Below, piece by piece: positions 22,024 through 30,211 of a stretch of 64,000 nt of DNA; the stretch's first letter is position 1; each line of letters begins with the position of its first letter. Source of the stretch: Tumidithrix helvetica (GTDB lineage Bacteria; Cyanobacteriota; Cyanobacteriia; Pseudanabaenales; Pseudanabaenaceae); the NCBI RefSeq assembly GCF_965232925.1, contig NZ_CBDDRA010000001.1:248001-312000 (forward strand), in the 5' to 3' direction. The position numbers and the translations under genes were made by a program. The notes below the pieces were generated by a model. The model was not told the DNA's origin, ran no database searches, and saw only the letters and a program-made list of their open reading frames with translations.

Positions 22024-23004
22024 ATGGTAAGTATGAAATCAAAGATATTCGTCGCGATCGCTTGTTTTTTATCTGTAATTTTTTTGATCGTTCTGGTCGA
22101 GCCAGCACGAACCTATTCTGTCGCAGATGCTGACTTTGTCATCCAAAATCGAGCTAACACAGATTTTTCTGCCACTTCAGGCTACCTCAATCAGTTTGCC
22201 CCCAAGCCTGGTTGTGTTGTACAGCCACCTATCAATCCACCCAATCCTTCTCTGCCTGCGGCGCTAACTTCTACCCCGATCGCGTTGGCTCGGTTTCGCC
22301 AAGAACCTCGTATAGCCAGATCTACAGCGAAAACCCCAGCCACAACAGTATCTGCGAGAGCTTCTAAGCTATCCGCTACATCCCTTGCAACGAGCAAAAA
22401 GCCCAACGATGCGCCAAAAGAGATAATTGCTTTAGCCGATCCGAGCAATTATGGCGATCGCTATCTTAAGGATCTATCGGGCAAGCCGCTCAACCAAGCT
22501 CCGATCGTTGTGCTGCATGAAACCGTAGGTTCGGCCAGTAGTGTCATCAACTTTTTCCAGACGTTCCATGCCGATGAAGATGAGCAAGCCAGCTATCACA
22601 CCTTAATTTCGCAAGATGGAACGATTGTCTATTTTGTGCCTCCTGACAAGCGAGCGTTTGGTGCTGGTGAATCGGTGTTTCGCAGTGCGCGAGGCGAAGA
22701 AACGGTGCAGACCAATCCCCGTTTATCTAGTTCTGTAAATAACTTTGCCTATCACATTTCTCTAGAGACGCCATGGGATGGCATGCACGATGGAGATACC
22801 CACAGTGGTTATACCAGCGCACAATATCGATCTTTGGCTTGGCTCGTCGCTAAAACTTCAGTCGCACCCGATCGCATCACCACCCACAGAGCTGTAGATC
22901 GTTCGGGTTCGCGCATCGATCCCAGAAGTTTTGACTTTCAAGTATTTCAGAAATTACTCAGCAAGTACCCTAAAACCAAAGAGATCGCGATCGGGTGTGG
23001 TTAG
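22024..23004 (+). CDS. N-acetylmuramoyl-L-alanine amidase (Amidase_2 type), exported
   Basis: Peptidoglycan amidase of 326 aa with an N-terminal signal or anchor segment (VAIACFLSVIFLIVLV), a low-complexity Ala/Ser/Thr/Pro linker (about 60-140), and an Amidase_2 domain. Zinc-ligand candidates are the His of VLHETVG, the His in FAYHISLETP or ASYHTLIS, and the His of THRAVDRSG. The reaction is cleavage of the bond between MurNAc and L-Ala in cell-wall peptides. It begins 94 bases after the island's last gene in the same direction. Wall hydrolases can accompany injection systems, but a housekeeping role is equally likely. An ATG at 22033 is an alternative start. Confidence 0.88.
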   Translation: MVSMKSKIFVAIACFLSVIFLIVLVEPARTYSVADADFVIQNRANTDFSATSGYLNQFAPKPGCVVQPPINPPNPSLPAALTSTPIALARFRQEPRIARSTAKTPATTVSARASKLSATSLATSKKPNDAPKEIIALADPSNYGDRYLKDLSGKPLNQAPIVVLHETVGSASSVINFFQTFHADEDEQASYHTLISQDGTIVYFVPPDKRAFGAGESVFRSARGEETVQTNPRLSSSVNNFAYHISLETPWDGMHDGDTHSGYTSAQYRSLAWLVAKTSVAPDRITTHRAVDRSGSRIDPRSFDFQVFQKLLSKYPKTKEIAIGCG

Positions 23005-23080
23005 GTCGATCGTCAATCATGCTTATAGTCTGAATGCTTTTCCTAAAAAGAGTTTCTACCGATCGCACCTACGGCTTAAA

Positions 23081-23109
23081 GCGGCGGGACGCATCCTGCA
23101 AGGAATCGC
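23081..23109. repeat. dispersed 29-bp repeat, copy 1
   Basis: Core GGGACGCATCCTGCAAGG, flanked by GCGGC and AATCGC. Further copies lie at 25327-25348 (inside an ABC ATPase gene) and 36870-36900 (reverse strand, inside tilS). Confidence 0.85.
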
Positions 23110-23194
23110 TGAAATCTCGCCAAAACAAGCTAAGATTTAGGTTGGCTTATGCCCGCCAGTCCTTGATTCTGTCAGTATTTTTATCAATGTCATT

Positions 23195-24490
23195 ATGATT
23201 TACGAAATCTTCATGCCTGCTTTAAGTTCCACCATGACTGAGGGCAAGATCACCTCATGGGTCAAGTCTCCTGGCGATAAAGTTGAAAAAGGCGAGACGG
23301 TGGTGATTGTGGAATCTGACAAGGCTGACATGGATGTAGAAAGCTTCTATGAAGGCTATTTAGGTGCAATCGTCGTCCCATCGGGTGAAAGTGCGCCTGT
23401 AGGTATGGCGATCGCCTATGTTGCTGAGACCAAAGAAGAAATAGCCGAAGCTGAAAAGAAAGTAACCAGTGCAGGCACTACCAGCACACCTGCGCCCGCA
23501 CCCGTAGCCAAGCCTCCTGAAGTCGTGTCAATTCCTGATGTTGTTACGTCAACGCCCAAAGCCCCAACTGCATCGCCATCCCGTCTGATTGCCTCGCCCA
23601 GAGCCAAGCGCATCGCCAAAGATAAGGGCATTGACCTCAGTACAATTGTCGGTACTGGACCAAATGGTCGTGTTACAGCCGCCGATGTTGAGGCTTATCT
23701 TACACCTGCAAGCACCCCAGCCAGTACGCCTAGCACTCCTACAAGCGCCCCAGCCGCACAGCCAACCGTTCAAAAACCGTTGTCAACTCCAGCAAAAACA
23801 CCTGTGTCTCCCTCTTTGGGTTCCGTACAGCCACTCACGACTTTCCAAAATGCCGTCGTGCGCAATATGAATGTCAGTCTGGGCATACCAACATTCCATG
23901 TGGGTTATACGATTACAACCACTGCTCTCGATCTGCTTTACAAACAGATCAAATCTAAGGGTGTGACCATGACCGCATTGCTGGCAAAAGCCGTCGCTAT
24001 GACTTTACAAAAGCATCCTTTAATTAATGCCTCATTTACCGAGCAAGGGATTGCTTACAAAAGTGATATCAATATTGCCGTAGCGGTGGCTATGGATGAC
24101 GGTGGCTTGATTACACCTGTTTTAGCTAAAGCCGATCAAACCGATATCTATACCTTGTCACGCAACTGGAAATCTTTGGTCGAACGGGCAAGAACGAAGC
24201 AGCTTCAACCTGATGAGTACAGTACAGGTACGTTCACAATCTCTAACTTGGGCACTTTTGGGGTCGATCGCTTTGATGCGATCTTGCCACCAGGAACAGG
24301 TGCAATTTTAGCGGTGGGAACTTCCCAGCCCCAAGTCGTGGCAACTGCGGATGGTGCGATCGCCGTGCGTAGCCAAATGCAGGTAAATATGACCAGCGAT
24401 CACCGAGTAATCTATGGCGCTCATGCAGCTCAGTTTTTAAAGGATCTAGCGAAGCTGATTGAAACCAATGCACAATCTTTAACGCTGTAA
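23195..24490 (+). CDS. pdhC: pyruvate dehydrogenase E2 (dihydrolipoamide acetyltransferase)
   Basis: E2 component of the pyruvate dehydrogenase complex (431 aa), transferring acetyl groups from lipoamide to CoA. An N-terminal lipoyl domain has the lipoylation motif ESDKADMDVES (Lys43). A Pro/Ala/Thr linker follows, then the E3-binding domain (SPRAKRIAKDKGIDL), a second flexible linker, and the catalytic domain ending in SDHRVIYGAHAAQFL with the active-site DHRxxxG. A single lipoyl domain is usual for cyanobacteria. Its gene converges on the Rieske gene, with a hairpin between them. Confidence 0.95.
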   Translation: MIYEIFMPALSSTMTEGKITSWVKSPGDKVEKGETVVIVESDKADMDVESFYEGYLGAIVVPSGESAPVGMAIAYVAETKEEIAEAEKKVTSAGTTSTPAPAPVAKPPEVVSIPDVVTSTPKAPTASPSRLIASPRAKRIAKDKGIDLSTIVGTGPNGRVTAADVEAYLTPASTPASTPSTPTSAPAAQPTVQKPLSTPAKTPVSPSLGSVQPLTTFQNAVVRNMNVSLGIPTFHVGYTITTTALDLLYKQIKSKGVTMTALLAKAVAMTLQKHPLINASFTEQGIAYKSDINIAVAVAMDDGGLITPVLAKADQTDIYTLSRNWKSLVERARTKQLQPDEYSTGTFTISNLGTFGVDRFDAILPPGTGAILAVGTSQPQVVATADGAIAVRSQMQVNMTSDHRVIYGAHAAQFLKDLAKLIETNAQSLTL

Positions 24491-24531
24491 TTGCCCTCAG
24501 TTATCAAAATTCATTGTGAGATACAATTTAC

Positions 24532-24572
24532 CTCCGATCTAGATCGGGCTTCTGCTGGATCTAGATTCGGAG
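24532..24572. terminator. bidirectional hairpin between pdhC and the Rieske gene
   Basis: The arms 24532-24545 and 24558-24572 pair over 14 bp with a single bulged base. It sits between two convergent genes, as expected for a shared terminator. Confidence 0.6.
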
Positions 24573-24589
24573 ATCGCTATGCATACAGT

Positions 24590-25036
24590 TTATTTAGAAG
24601 CAATCAAAACTTGACCATTTTCCACTTTCACGGCATAGGTTGCTAGGTGTTCCTTAGCAGGTGTTTTACGAACGCTGCCATCAGGGCCAAATACTGCTCC
24701 ATGGCAAGGACAAACAAACTCGCCACCTTTCCAATCTACCGTACAGCCCTTATGGGTACAAGTGGGATTGACGGCTAAGGGTGTAGTAGGATTGCTGCGA
24801 TCGCGAACGACTAAAACACTCTCTGCTTTGATTTGCCCCTCTTTTTCTAGTTGTGCTATGGTTCCCACAGCGCGAAAACCACTTTTAGGCGCAGAGGTAG
24901 GCGCAGAGGTAGTTGCAACAGCCGTAGTTTGGGATGGGGTTGTTGCTTGTTCGTTGGAGCAAGCGGTTAGTAGGGTAGGAACCCCACTAAAAAGCCATCC
25001 AAGCCCAAACCAAGAGAGTACTTTACGACGATTCAT
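24590..25036 (-). CDS. Rieske [2Fe-2S] lipoprotein
   Basis: Small Rieske iron-sulfur protein (148 aa). It starts with MNRRKVLSWFG, a Tat-like twin-arginine segment, followed by a hydrophobic stretch and a lipobox LLTAC (Cys26), suggesting a folded, lipid-anchored export. Cluster ligands are in CTHKGC and CPCHGA, and the closing loop FGPDGSVRKTPA is typical. It is shorter than cytochrome b6f PetC and lacks its transmembrane helix pattern, so I read it as a PetC-like accessory Rieske protein of unknown electron partner. It is transcribed leftward, just downstream of the divergently oriented ABC ATPase start region only by distance, not by overlap. Confidence 0.88.
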   Translation of the reverse strand: MNRRKVLSWFGLGWLFSGVPTLLTACSNEQATTPSQTTAVATTSAPTSAPKSGFRAVGTIAQLEKEGQIKAESVLVVRDRSNPTTPLAVNPTCTHKGCTVDWKGGEFVCPCHGAVFGPDGSVRKTPAKEHLATYAVKVENGQVLIASK

Positions 25037-25081
25037 AATTGTTTCTGATTTTTAGATAAGTTTTTCATTGTAGGGGAGAAA

Positions 25082-26224
25082 TCATGCCAATCTGATTCCT
25101 GTTTCGGGAGCAAATAGGAATAGATCGTCAGAACTGAAAGAGACACCTATCAGGTCTTTCGACGCAGGTATTGACGAAAGAATTCGAGAAGAAGTGGAAC
25201 GGATTTTGATTTGTAGGACTTGCGAAGGATCGTCAGGCAGACAAGCCCGAATCAGTGTTTCACTTCCCAATGGTTCCACAATTACGACACGTAAAGTTAG
25301 TAATATAGAACTACTGCCATTGGGTTGGGACGCATCCTGCAAGGAATCACTTTCCAAAGGAACTAGATTTAGGTTTTCTGGTCGAATTCCAATCAGAACC
25401 TTTTGACCTTGCGCCGATTGTAGCAGCGATCGCCATTGTTCGGGACAGGTGAAGTTCTGTTCGCCAATCGTAAGTAGTTCGTCTTGATAGATGGCTGAGA
25501 TCGCATTCATGGGTGGACTGCCTAGAAATGTCGCAACCATAAGGTTTTGGGGCTGATAGTAGATTTCCGCAGGTGTGCCAATTTGCTGAATTCTGCCACG
25601 ATTGAGTACGACAATTCGATCGGCGAGGGTCATCGCTTCTGTCTGATCGTGGGTGACATAAATCATCGTAATGCCCAATTTTTGATGCAACAGCTTCAGC
25701 TCAGCACGGGTGTCATCGCGCAATTGGGCATCGAGATTTGATAGCGGTTCGTCTAACAAGAATACCTGCGGTTCGCGGGCGATCGCGCGTCCTAAAGCTA
25801 CCCGTTGTTGTTGCCCCCCCGAAAGTTGAGTCGGCTTGCGTTTTAAGAGATGCTCGATGCTGAGAGATTTTGCCACTGCCAGAACCCGATCGCTGATTGT
25901 ATTAGGGTCAGCCTTACGCATCTTTAGCCCAAATGCAAGGTTCTCTGCCACGGTCATATGTGGATAGAGGGCATAGTTTTGAAACACCATCGCCACATCT
26001 CTCTGACGAGCAGGCATATGATTGACCGAGCGATCGCCAATCGTGATATTACCTACTGTTGGTGTCTCTAACCCCGCAATCATGCGTAAAATCGTAGACT
26101 TGCCACAGCCCGAAGGCCCTACAAACACCCAAAACTCACCATCGGGAATATTGAGGTTGATGTCTTCGATGCCATCAGAGCCTGCCCACCGCTTTGCAAT
26201 TTTCTCTAGCTGTACCTGCGCCAT
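25082..26224 (-). CDS. ugpC: sugar-type ABC transporter ATP-binding protein (UgpC/MalK family)
   Basis: ATPase subunit of a carbohydrate-uptake class ABC importer (380 aa). Motifs are Walker A GPSGCGKST (36-44), the Q-loop FQNYALYPH, the signature LSGGQQQRVALGRA, Walker B FLLDEPLSNLD, and the H-loop TH. A C-terminal MalK-type regulatory domain follows (IGIRPENL). No permease or binding protein gene is adjacent, which is common for multi-system ATPases such as MsmX and UgpC. Within the regulatory domain, 25327-25348 is a copy of a dispersed repeat that encodes LQDASQPN and appears to be a tolerated in-frame insertion. Confidence 0.92.
   Translation of the reverse strand: MAQVQLEKIAKRWAGSDGIEDINLNIPDGEFWVFVGPSGCGKSTILRMIAGLETPTVGNITIGDRSVNHMPARQRDVAMVFQNYALYPHMTVAENLAFGLKMRKADPNTISDRVLAVAKSLSIEHLLKRKPTQLSGGQQQRVALGRAIAREPQVFLLDEPLSNLDAQLRDDTRAELKLLHQKLGITMIYVTHDQTEAMTLADRIVVLNRGRIQQIGTPAEIYYQPQNLMVATFLGSPPMNAISAIYQDELLTIGEQNFTCPEQWRSLLQSAQGQKVLIGIRPENLNLVPLESDSLQDASQPNGSSSILLTLRVVIVEPLGSETLIRACLPDDPSQVLQIKIRSTSSRILSSIPASKDLIGVSFSSDDLFLFAPETGIRLA
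25327..25348. repeat. dispersed repeat, copy 2 (inside the ABC ATPase gene)
   Basis: A 22-base exact match to the core of the repeat at 23081-23109. It lies within the C-terminal domain coding region without breaking the frame. Confidence 0.85.
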
Positions 26225-26269
26225 GGTGAAAATCTGTTACCAGTTGAAACATTGGTGAATATTCAATCA

Positions 26270-27160
26270 TTAACGATAGCGCGATCTCCAGATACGTTGA
26301 TATTCGCGATCGTTTAAGCCACCACCCGCACTTGCCAAATTATTTTGGCGAATTTGTTCGTTCAGGGCATTAATGCGATCGGGTGTTGCAGGGTGGGAAT
26401 TTAAAAAGTCAGGTGTCCCACCTCCCGAATTCATCAGCTTTTGCATAAAGGCAGGCATAGCTTGAGGTGCAAACCCCGCACGAGAGATCGTCAATAGACC
26501 ACGTCGGTCAGCATCAAACTCATCTTCGCGACTTAGGGGTAGTTGTAAAGCCAATTTCGCTCCCAATCCAACGAGTTGGTCGTTCTCAACACCGATCGCT
26601 GTAGCAATTCCTTGGGTAATTGCAGCTTGCTTCATTTGTTCTAAAGAGTGGCGACCACCAATATGTCCCATTTCATGGGCTATTACACTGGCTAGTTGGG
26701 CAACATTGTCTGCCGCCGCGATTGTCCCTGTGTTGATATAGACAAAGCCTCCCATCGTAGCGAAAGCATTAATGCCATTATCGTCAACAACTTGAAAGGT
26801 GTAGGGAATGTTGGGCCGATCGCTATTGGGCACGAGCATTTCACCTAACCGTCTAACCAATCGATTGGCATTGCGATCTCGACTAATTGGAACTTGGCGA
26901 GAGATTTGAGCATTGATCTGGCGACCGAGATTCACTTCATCATTATCAGAGACATTAGAAAGCTGAATCACTTGGATTGCCGAGGGCAAGATCCGAAATA
27001 AGTCCCCAAAATCAAGCGCGATCGCCGAACTCGGACTTAAATTAATTGCCAATAGGGTGGTCAGTAGACAAGCGATCGCAAACCGCTGATAACGCCGCAG
27101 CCCACCCATGATGAATTGCCGTGCAAACTTGATTAGAGATGTAAACCAGTTACTCACCAC
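26270..27160 (-). CDS. M48 family metalloprotease, exported
   Basis: Zinc metallopeptidase of the M48 (BepA/Oma1-like) family, 296 aa. The active site HEMGH is at 162-166, with the third-ligand segment LSREDEFDADRRG further on. A hydrophobic segment (FAIACLLTTLLAINL, about 27-41) is a signal peptide or anchor, so it probably acts in periplasm or thylakoid lumen on misassembled envelope proteins. The GTG start at 27160 has GAGG upstream; an ATG at 27109 would leave a cleaner signal peptide. It is divergent from the pentapeptide gene. Confidence 0.9.
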   Translation of the reverse strand: MVSNWFTSLIKFARQFIMGGLRRYQRFAIACLLTTLLAINLSPSSAIALDFGDLFRILPSAIQVIQLSNVSDNDEVNLGRQINAQISRQVPISRDRNANRLVRRLGEMLVPNSDRPNIPYTFQVVDDNGINAFATMGGFVYINTGTIAAADNVAQLASVIAHEMGHIGGRHSLEQMKQAAITQGIATAIGVENDQLVGLGAKLALQLPLSREDEFDADRRGLLTISRAGFAPQAMPAFMQKLMNSGGGTPDFLNSHPATPDRINALNEQIRQNNLASAGGGLNDREYQRIWRSRYR

Positions 27161-27366
27161 AATTACCTCAAAGCTTAGTTAATGTTGTTTTAAAAGTACG
27201 CTACAAGTTATGACCAATAAAGCCTATGGCTTTGACCAAGGCACATAGGTTTTTTGTCCACTTTAGACATATTGGACTTTTGTTCCTATAGAAAGGTTCC
27301 TACCTGTACACTCATTGTAGTACTGCCATAATCAAGTCACAGCATATTGCTACCTAAAATTTAGCT

Positions 27367-28410
27367 ATGGATGCCAATGAATTGTTGAGCCGATATGCCG
27401 CAGGGGAAATGGACTTTAGTGGAGCCGATTTCAGCGGTTTACGTCTTGGCGGAGCCAATCTCAGTCGAGCAGATTTACTAGATGTAAACTTTGCCAAAGC
27501 CTATTTGCACAGTGCTGCGTTTATTTTCTCCTGTCTAACCCGTGCCAATCTCCGGGGTGCTACATTAATCGACGCAAAATTTAGCGGTGCTAATTTAAAT
27601 TTGGCGACGTTGAGTACGGCAAATTTAAGCAATGCTGATTTGCATGGGGCGATGCTTCAAAGTGCCAATTTGTTTGGTGCAAATTTAACGCTCGCTAACC
27701 TTATGGATGCCAATTTAATTGATGCCGATCTGCGAGCAGCCAATCTCAGTGGAGCAAATCTAGCAGGGGCTTGTATGCGTGGGGCAAACCTGCGCCAAGA
27801 GAGAAGTATGAGCGAGCAACAAGGCATGGAGGTGAAACGGAAACGTAATATCAGCGATCTGAGTAACGCAGATTTACGCATGGCCGATCTCAGGGGGGCA
27901 AATCTCACAGGAGCCGATCTGAATAAATCAGACCTAAGAGGCGCAAATTTACAAGAGGCTACCTTGAGTGGCACAAATCTTACAGAAGCGAAACTAAATG
28001 GGGCTAACCTTAAAGGGGCTTTTTTATCTGAAGCAAATCTTAGCTATGCATCTCTAACGGGTGCAATTATGACAAACACGAAGTTAGAACGTGCAATCTT
28101 AGTAGGTGCCGATCTCTCAGGCGTAAGTTTAAATTCTTCGGTAATGCCTGATGTCAAAGCCAGTCGCATCAAGCTCAAAGGCGCAAATCTTACAGATGTA
28201 AAGCTGACGCGTGCAGACCTGAGTCGCGCCGATATGAGTGGTGCAATCTTGATCGGCGCTAATCTAATCGAAGCCTATTTAGCCAGAACGAATCTAAGTG
28301 ATGCCAATCTAACAAACGCATTGCTCAATCGAGCCGAACTAAGCAGTGCCAATTTAGCTGGGGCAGAATTGCAAGGTGCAACCATGCCCGACGGTAAGGT
28401 ACATAGCTAA
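27367..28410 (+). CDS. pentapeptide-repeat protein
   Basis: A 347-residue protein made almost entirely of A(D/N)Lxx pentapeptide repeats, expected to fold as a right-handed quadrilateral beta-helix. Repeats run from about residue 18 to the end, with one interruption near 140-158 (RQERSMSEQQGMEVKRKRN), a charged loop between two blocks. No catalytic domain or signal peptide is visible. Such proteins are abundant in cyanobacteria and mostly of unknown function; some mimic DNA. It stands alone, with 250 bases to the next gene. Confidence 0.93.
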   Translation: MDANELLSRYAAGEMDFSGADFSGLRLGGANLSRADLLDVNFAKAYLHSAAFIFSCLTRANLRGATLIDAKFSGANLNLATLSTANLSNADLHGAMLQSANLFGANLTLANLMDANLIDADLRAANLSGANLAGACMRGANLRQERSMSEQQGMEVKRKRNISDLSNADLRMADLRGANLTGADLNKSDLRGANLQEATLSGTNLTEAKLNGANLKGAFLSEANLSYASLTGAIMTNTKLERAILVGADLSGVSLNSSVMPDVKASRIKLKGANLTDVKLTRADLSRADMSGAILIGANLIEAYLARTNLSDANLTNALLNRAELSSANLAGAELQGATMPDGKVHS

Positions 28411-28660
28411 AACTTTTCAACAGGAAACATATGACGAAAGTCATGTATCATTTGTGGCATTTGTTGGATGTCAAATCTCTAGCAATCATCTAGGATCCCT
28501 TGGATGGTTGAGCCAAAAGTATAAGCTTGAGGCTTGAAATTCAATTTGAACGAAATCTTGATAGAAACCGTCTAAAGTCAAGGGGGTCGATCTTAACTAT
28601 ATACAACCTCTTAACTGGCAAGATGGGTTACAAGTTTTACCGTAAACATAGGCAGGCTCG

Positions 28661-30076
28661 ATGATTGAACAAGATCTAAATCCACAACAAGAGCAAGAAA
28701 GCAAAACGGTGCTGGATCGAAATCCTAACGATCGCGATCTGGATGCCCCCCCAGCCAAGCCCAAGCGGAGATTTCCGATTCAGCGGACATTGATTGCGTT
28801 GCTTGTTTTAGGTGCGATCGGGGCAGGTGGATTTTATGTGTTTCAAACCTATATTTCGCCACCTATCCGCGAGACTCGAACTGTTGCCGTAAAGCGGGTT
28901 AGCATTCCAATTACAGTGCCAGCCAATGGCACGGTTCAGCCTGAGATGTCGATCAACGTCAGTCCCAAAAACTCAGGTCGTCTCAAGAGTCTGTTAGTCA
29001 AGGAAGGCGATCGCGTAACGCAGGGGCAAATCCTAGCCTATATGGATGATTCCAATCTACAAGGGCAATTGCTCCAAGCCCAAGGACAACTCACTGCCGC
29101 CGAAGCCACTGCCCAAAAACTGCGTGCGGGTAATCGCGAGCAAGACATTGCCCAAGCTCAGGCAAGCGTGACCTTAGCGCAAGCCGATTTGCGTCAAGCC
29201 GAACTCACTTTTCAACAAAACCAAGCACTCTATAACAGTGGCGCAATTTCGCAAAGAGACTTTGAGAACTCTCGCGCCACCCGCGATGCCAATCGAGCCA
29301 AGTTAGCGCAAGCACAACAAGCTTTGTCGCTACAACAGGTGGGTTCGCGTCCTGAAGATATTACTCAGGCAGAGGCACAGGCGATCGCAGCGCAGGGATC
29401 TCTACTGACGATTCAATCGCAAATCGAAGATACGATAATTCGCGCTCCCTTTAATGGCGTTGTGGCGCGTAAATATGCCGATCCAGGGGCATTTGTTTCC
29501 CCTGCAACATCAGGTAGCTCAGTTTCTTCAGCAACCTCTTCTTCGATTTTGTCACTGGCGAGTAATAATCAAGTCGTAGCGAATGTGGCGGAAACGAACA
29601 TTGCTCTAATCAAGATAGGGCAAGAGGTAACAATTCAAGCAGATGCCTATCCCGGACAAACATTCAAGGGAAAAGTAACGCAGATCTCACCTCAATCAAC
29701 CGTAACTCAAAATGTCACCAGTTTTGAAGTAAAAGCTGCCATTGTTTCGGAGAACAAACAGCAACTGCGTTCGGGCATGAATGTAAATATGGAATTTAAG
29801 GTAGGGAAACTGGACAATGTGCTGGTTGTGCCTACGGTCGCGATCGTTAGGAAAGTAGAAAAAGGCGTATCGGTGACAGGGGTTTATGTTAAGAACGAAA
29901 GTGGAGCATCTGTGTTTACCCCCATTGTCATAGGCATAACGTCTAACGATAAAACCGAGGTCAAATCAGGTTTAACGGGTAATGAAAACATCCTAATCTC
30001 GTTCCCTGAAGGAATGCGTCCCCAAACCAATATTCCCGTTGGCGTACCGGGAATGCAGCCATCGCGAGGTCGCTAA
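28661..30076 (+). CDS. periplasmic adaptor subunit of an efflux system (HlyD/MacA family)
   Basis: Membrane-fusion (adaptor) protein of 471 aa that would link an inner-membrane exporter to an outer-membrane channel. It has a cytoplasmic N-terminus, one transmembrane segment (TLIALLVLGAIGAGGFYVF, about 46-65), a split lipoyl domain (KEGDRVTQGQILAYMDD and IIRAPFNGVVARKYADPG), a long alanine/glutamine-rich coiled-coil hairpin between them, and beta-barrel and membrane-proximal domains. It heads a co-directional cluster with an S2P-TPR protein, a MacB-like permease and its ATPase. The substrate is unknown. Confidence 0.9.
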   Translation: MIEQDLNPQQEQESKTVLDRNPNDRDLDAPPAKPKRRFPIQRTLIALLVLGAIGAGGFYVFQTYISPPIRETRTVAVKRVSIPITVPANGTVQPEMSINVSPKNSGRLKSLLVKEGDRVTQGQILAYMDDSNLQGQLLQAQGQLTAAEATAQKLRAGNREQDIAQAQASVTLAQADLRQAELTFQQNQALYNSGAISQRDFENSRATRDANRAKLAQAQQALSLQQVGSRPEDITQAEAQAIAAQGSLLTIQSQIEDTIIRAPFNGVVARKYADPGAFVSPATSGSSVSSATSSSILSLASNNQVVANVAETNIALIKIGQEVTIQADAYPGQTFKGKVTQISPQSTVTQNVTSFEVKAAIVSENKQQLRSGMNVNMEFKVGKLDNVLVVPTVAIVRKVEKGVSVTGVYVKNESGASVFTPIVIGITSNDKTEVKSGLTGNENILISFPEGMRPQTNIPVGVPGMQPSRGR

Positions 30077-30211
30077 GGGTTAGCTAAGGGTGAATAGTGA
30101 ATGTATAGTAAATGACATGATTCTGTAAGTTTGGTAGCATTACGAATTGTTTCATCCCCTCGATCGATTCGCTATCCAGACTACCTCTCTAAATAACTGC
30201 GATCGCCTTCT

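Noticed and set aside
22024..23004. The Amidase_2 gene as part of the injection system
   Set aside because: It lacks the leader and has a signal peptide; simple adjacency is not enough to include it.
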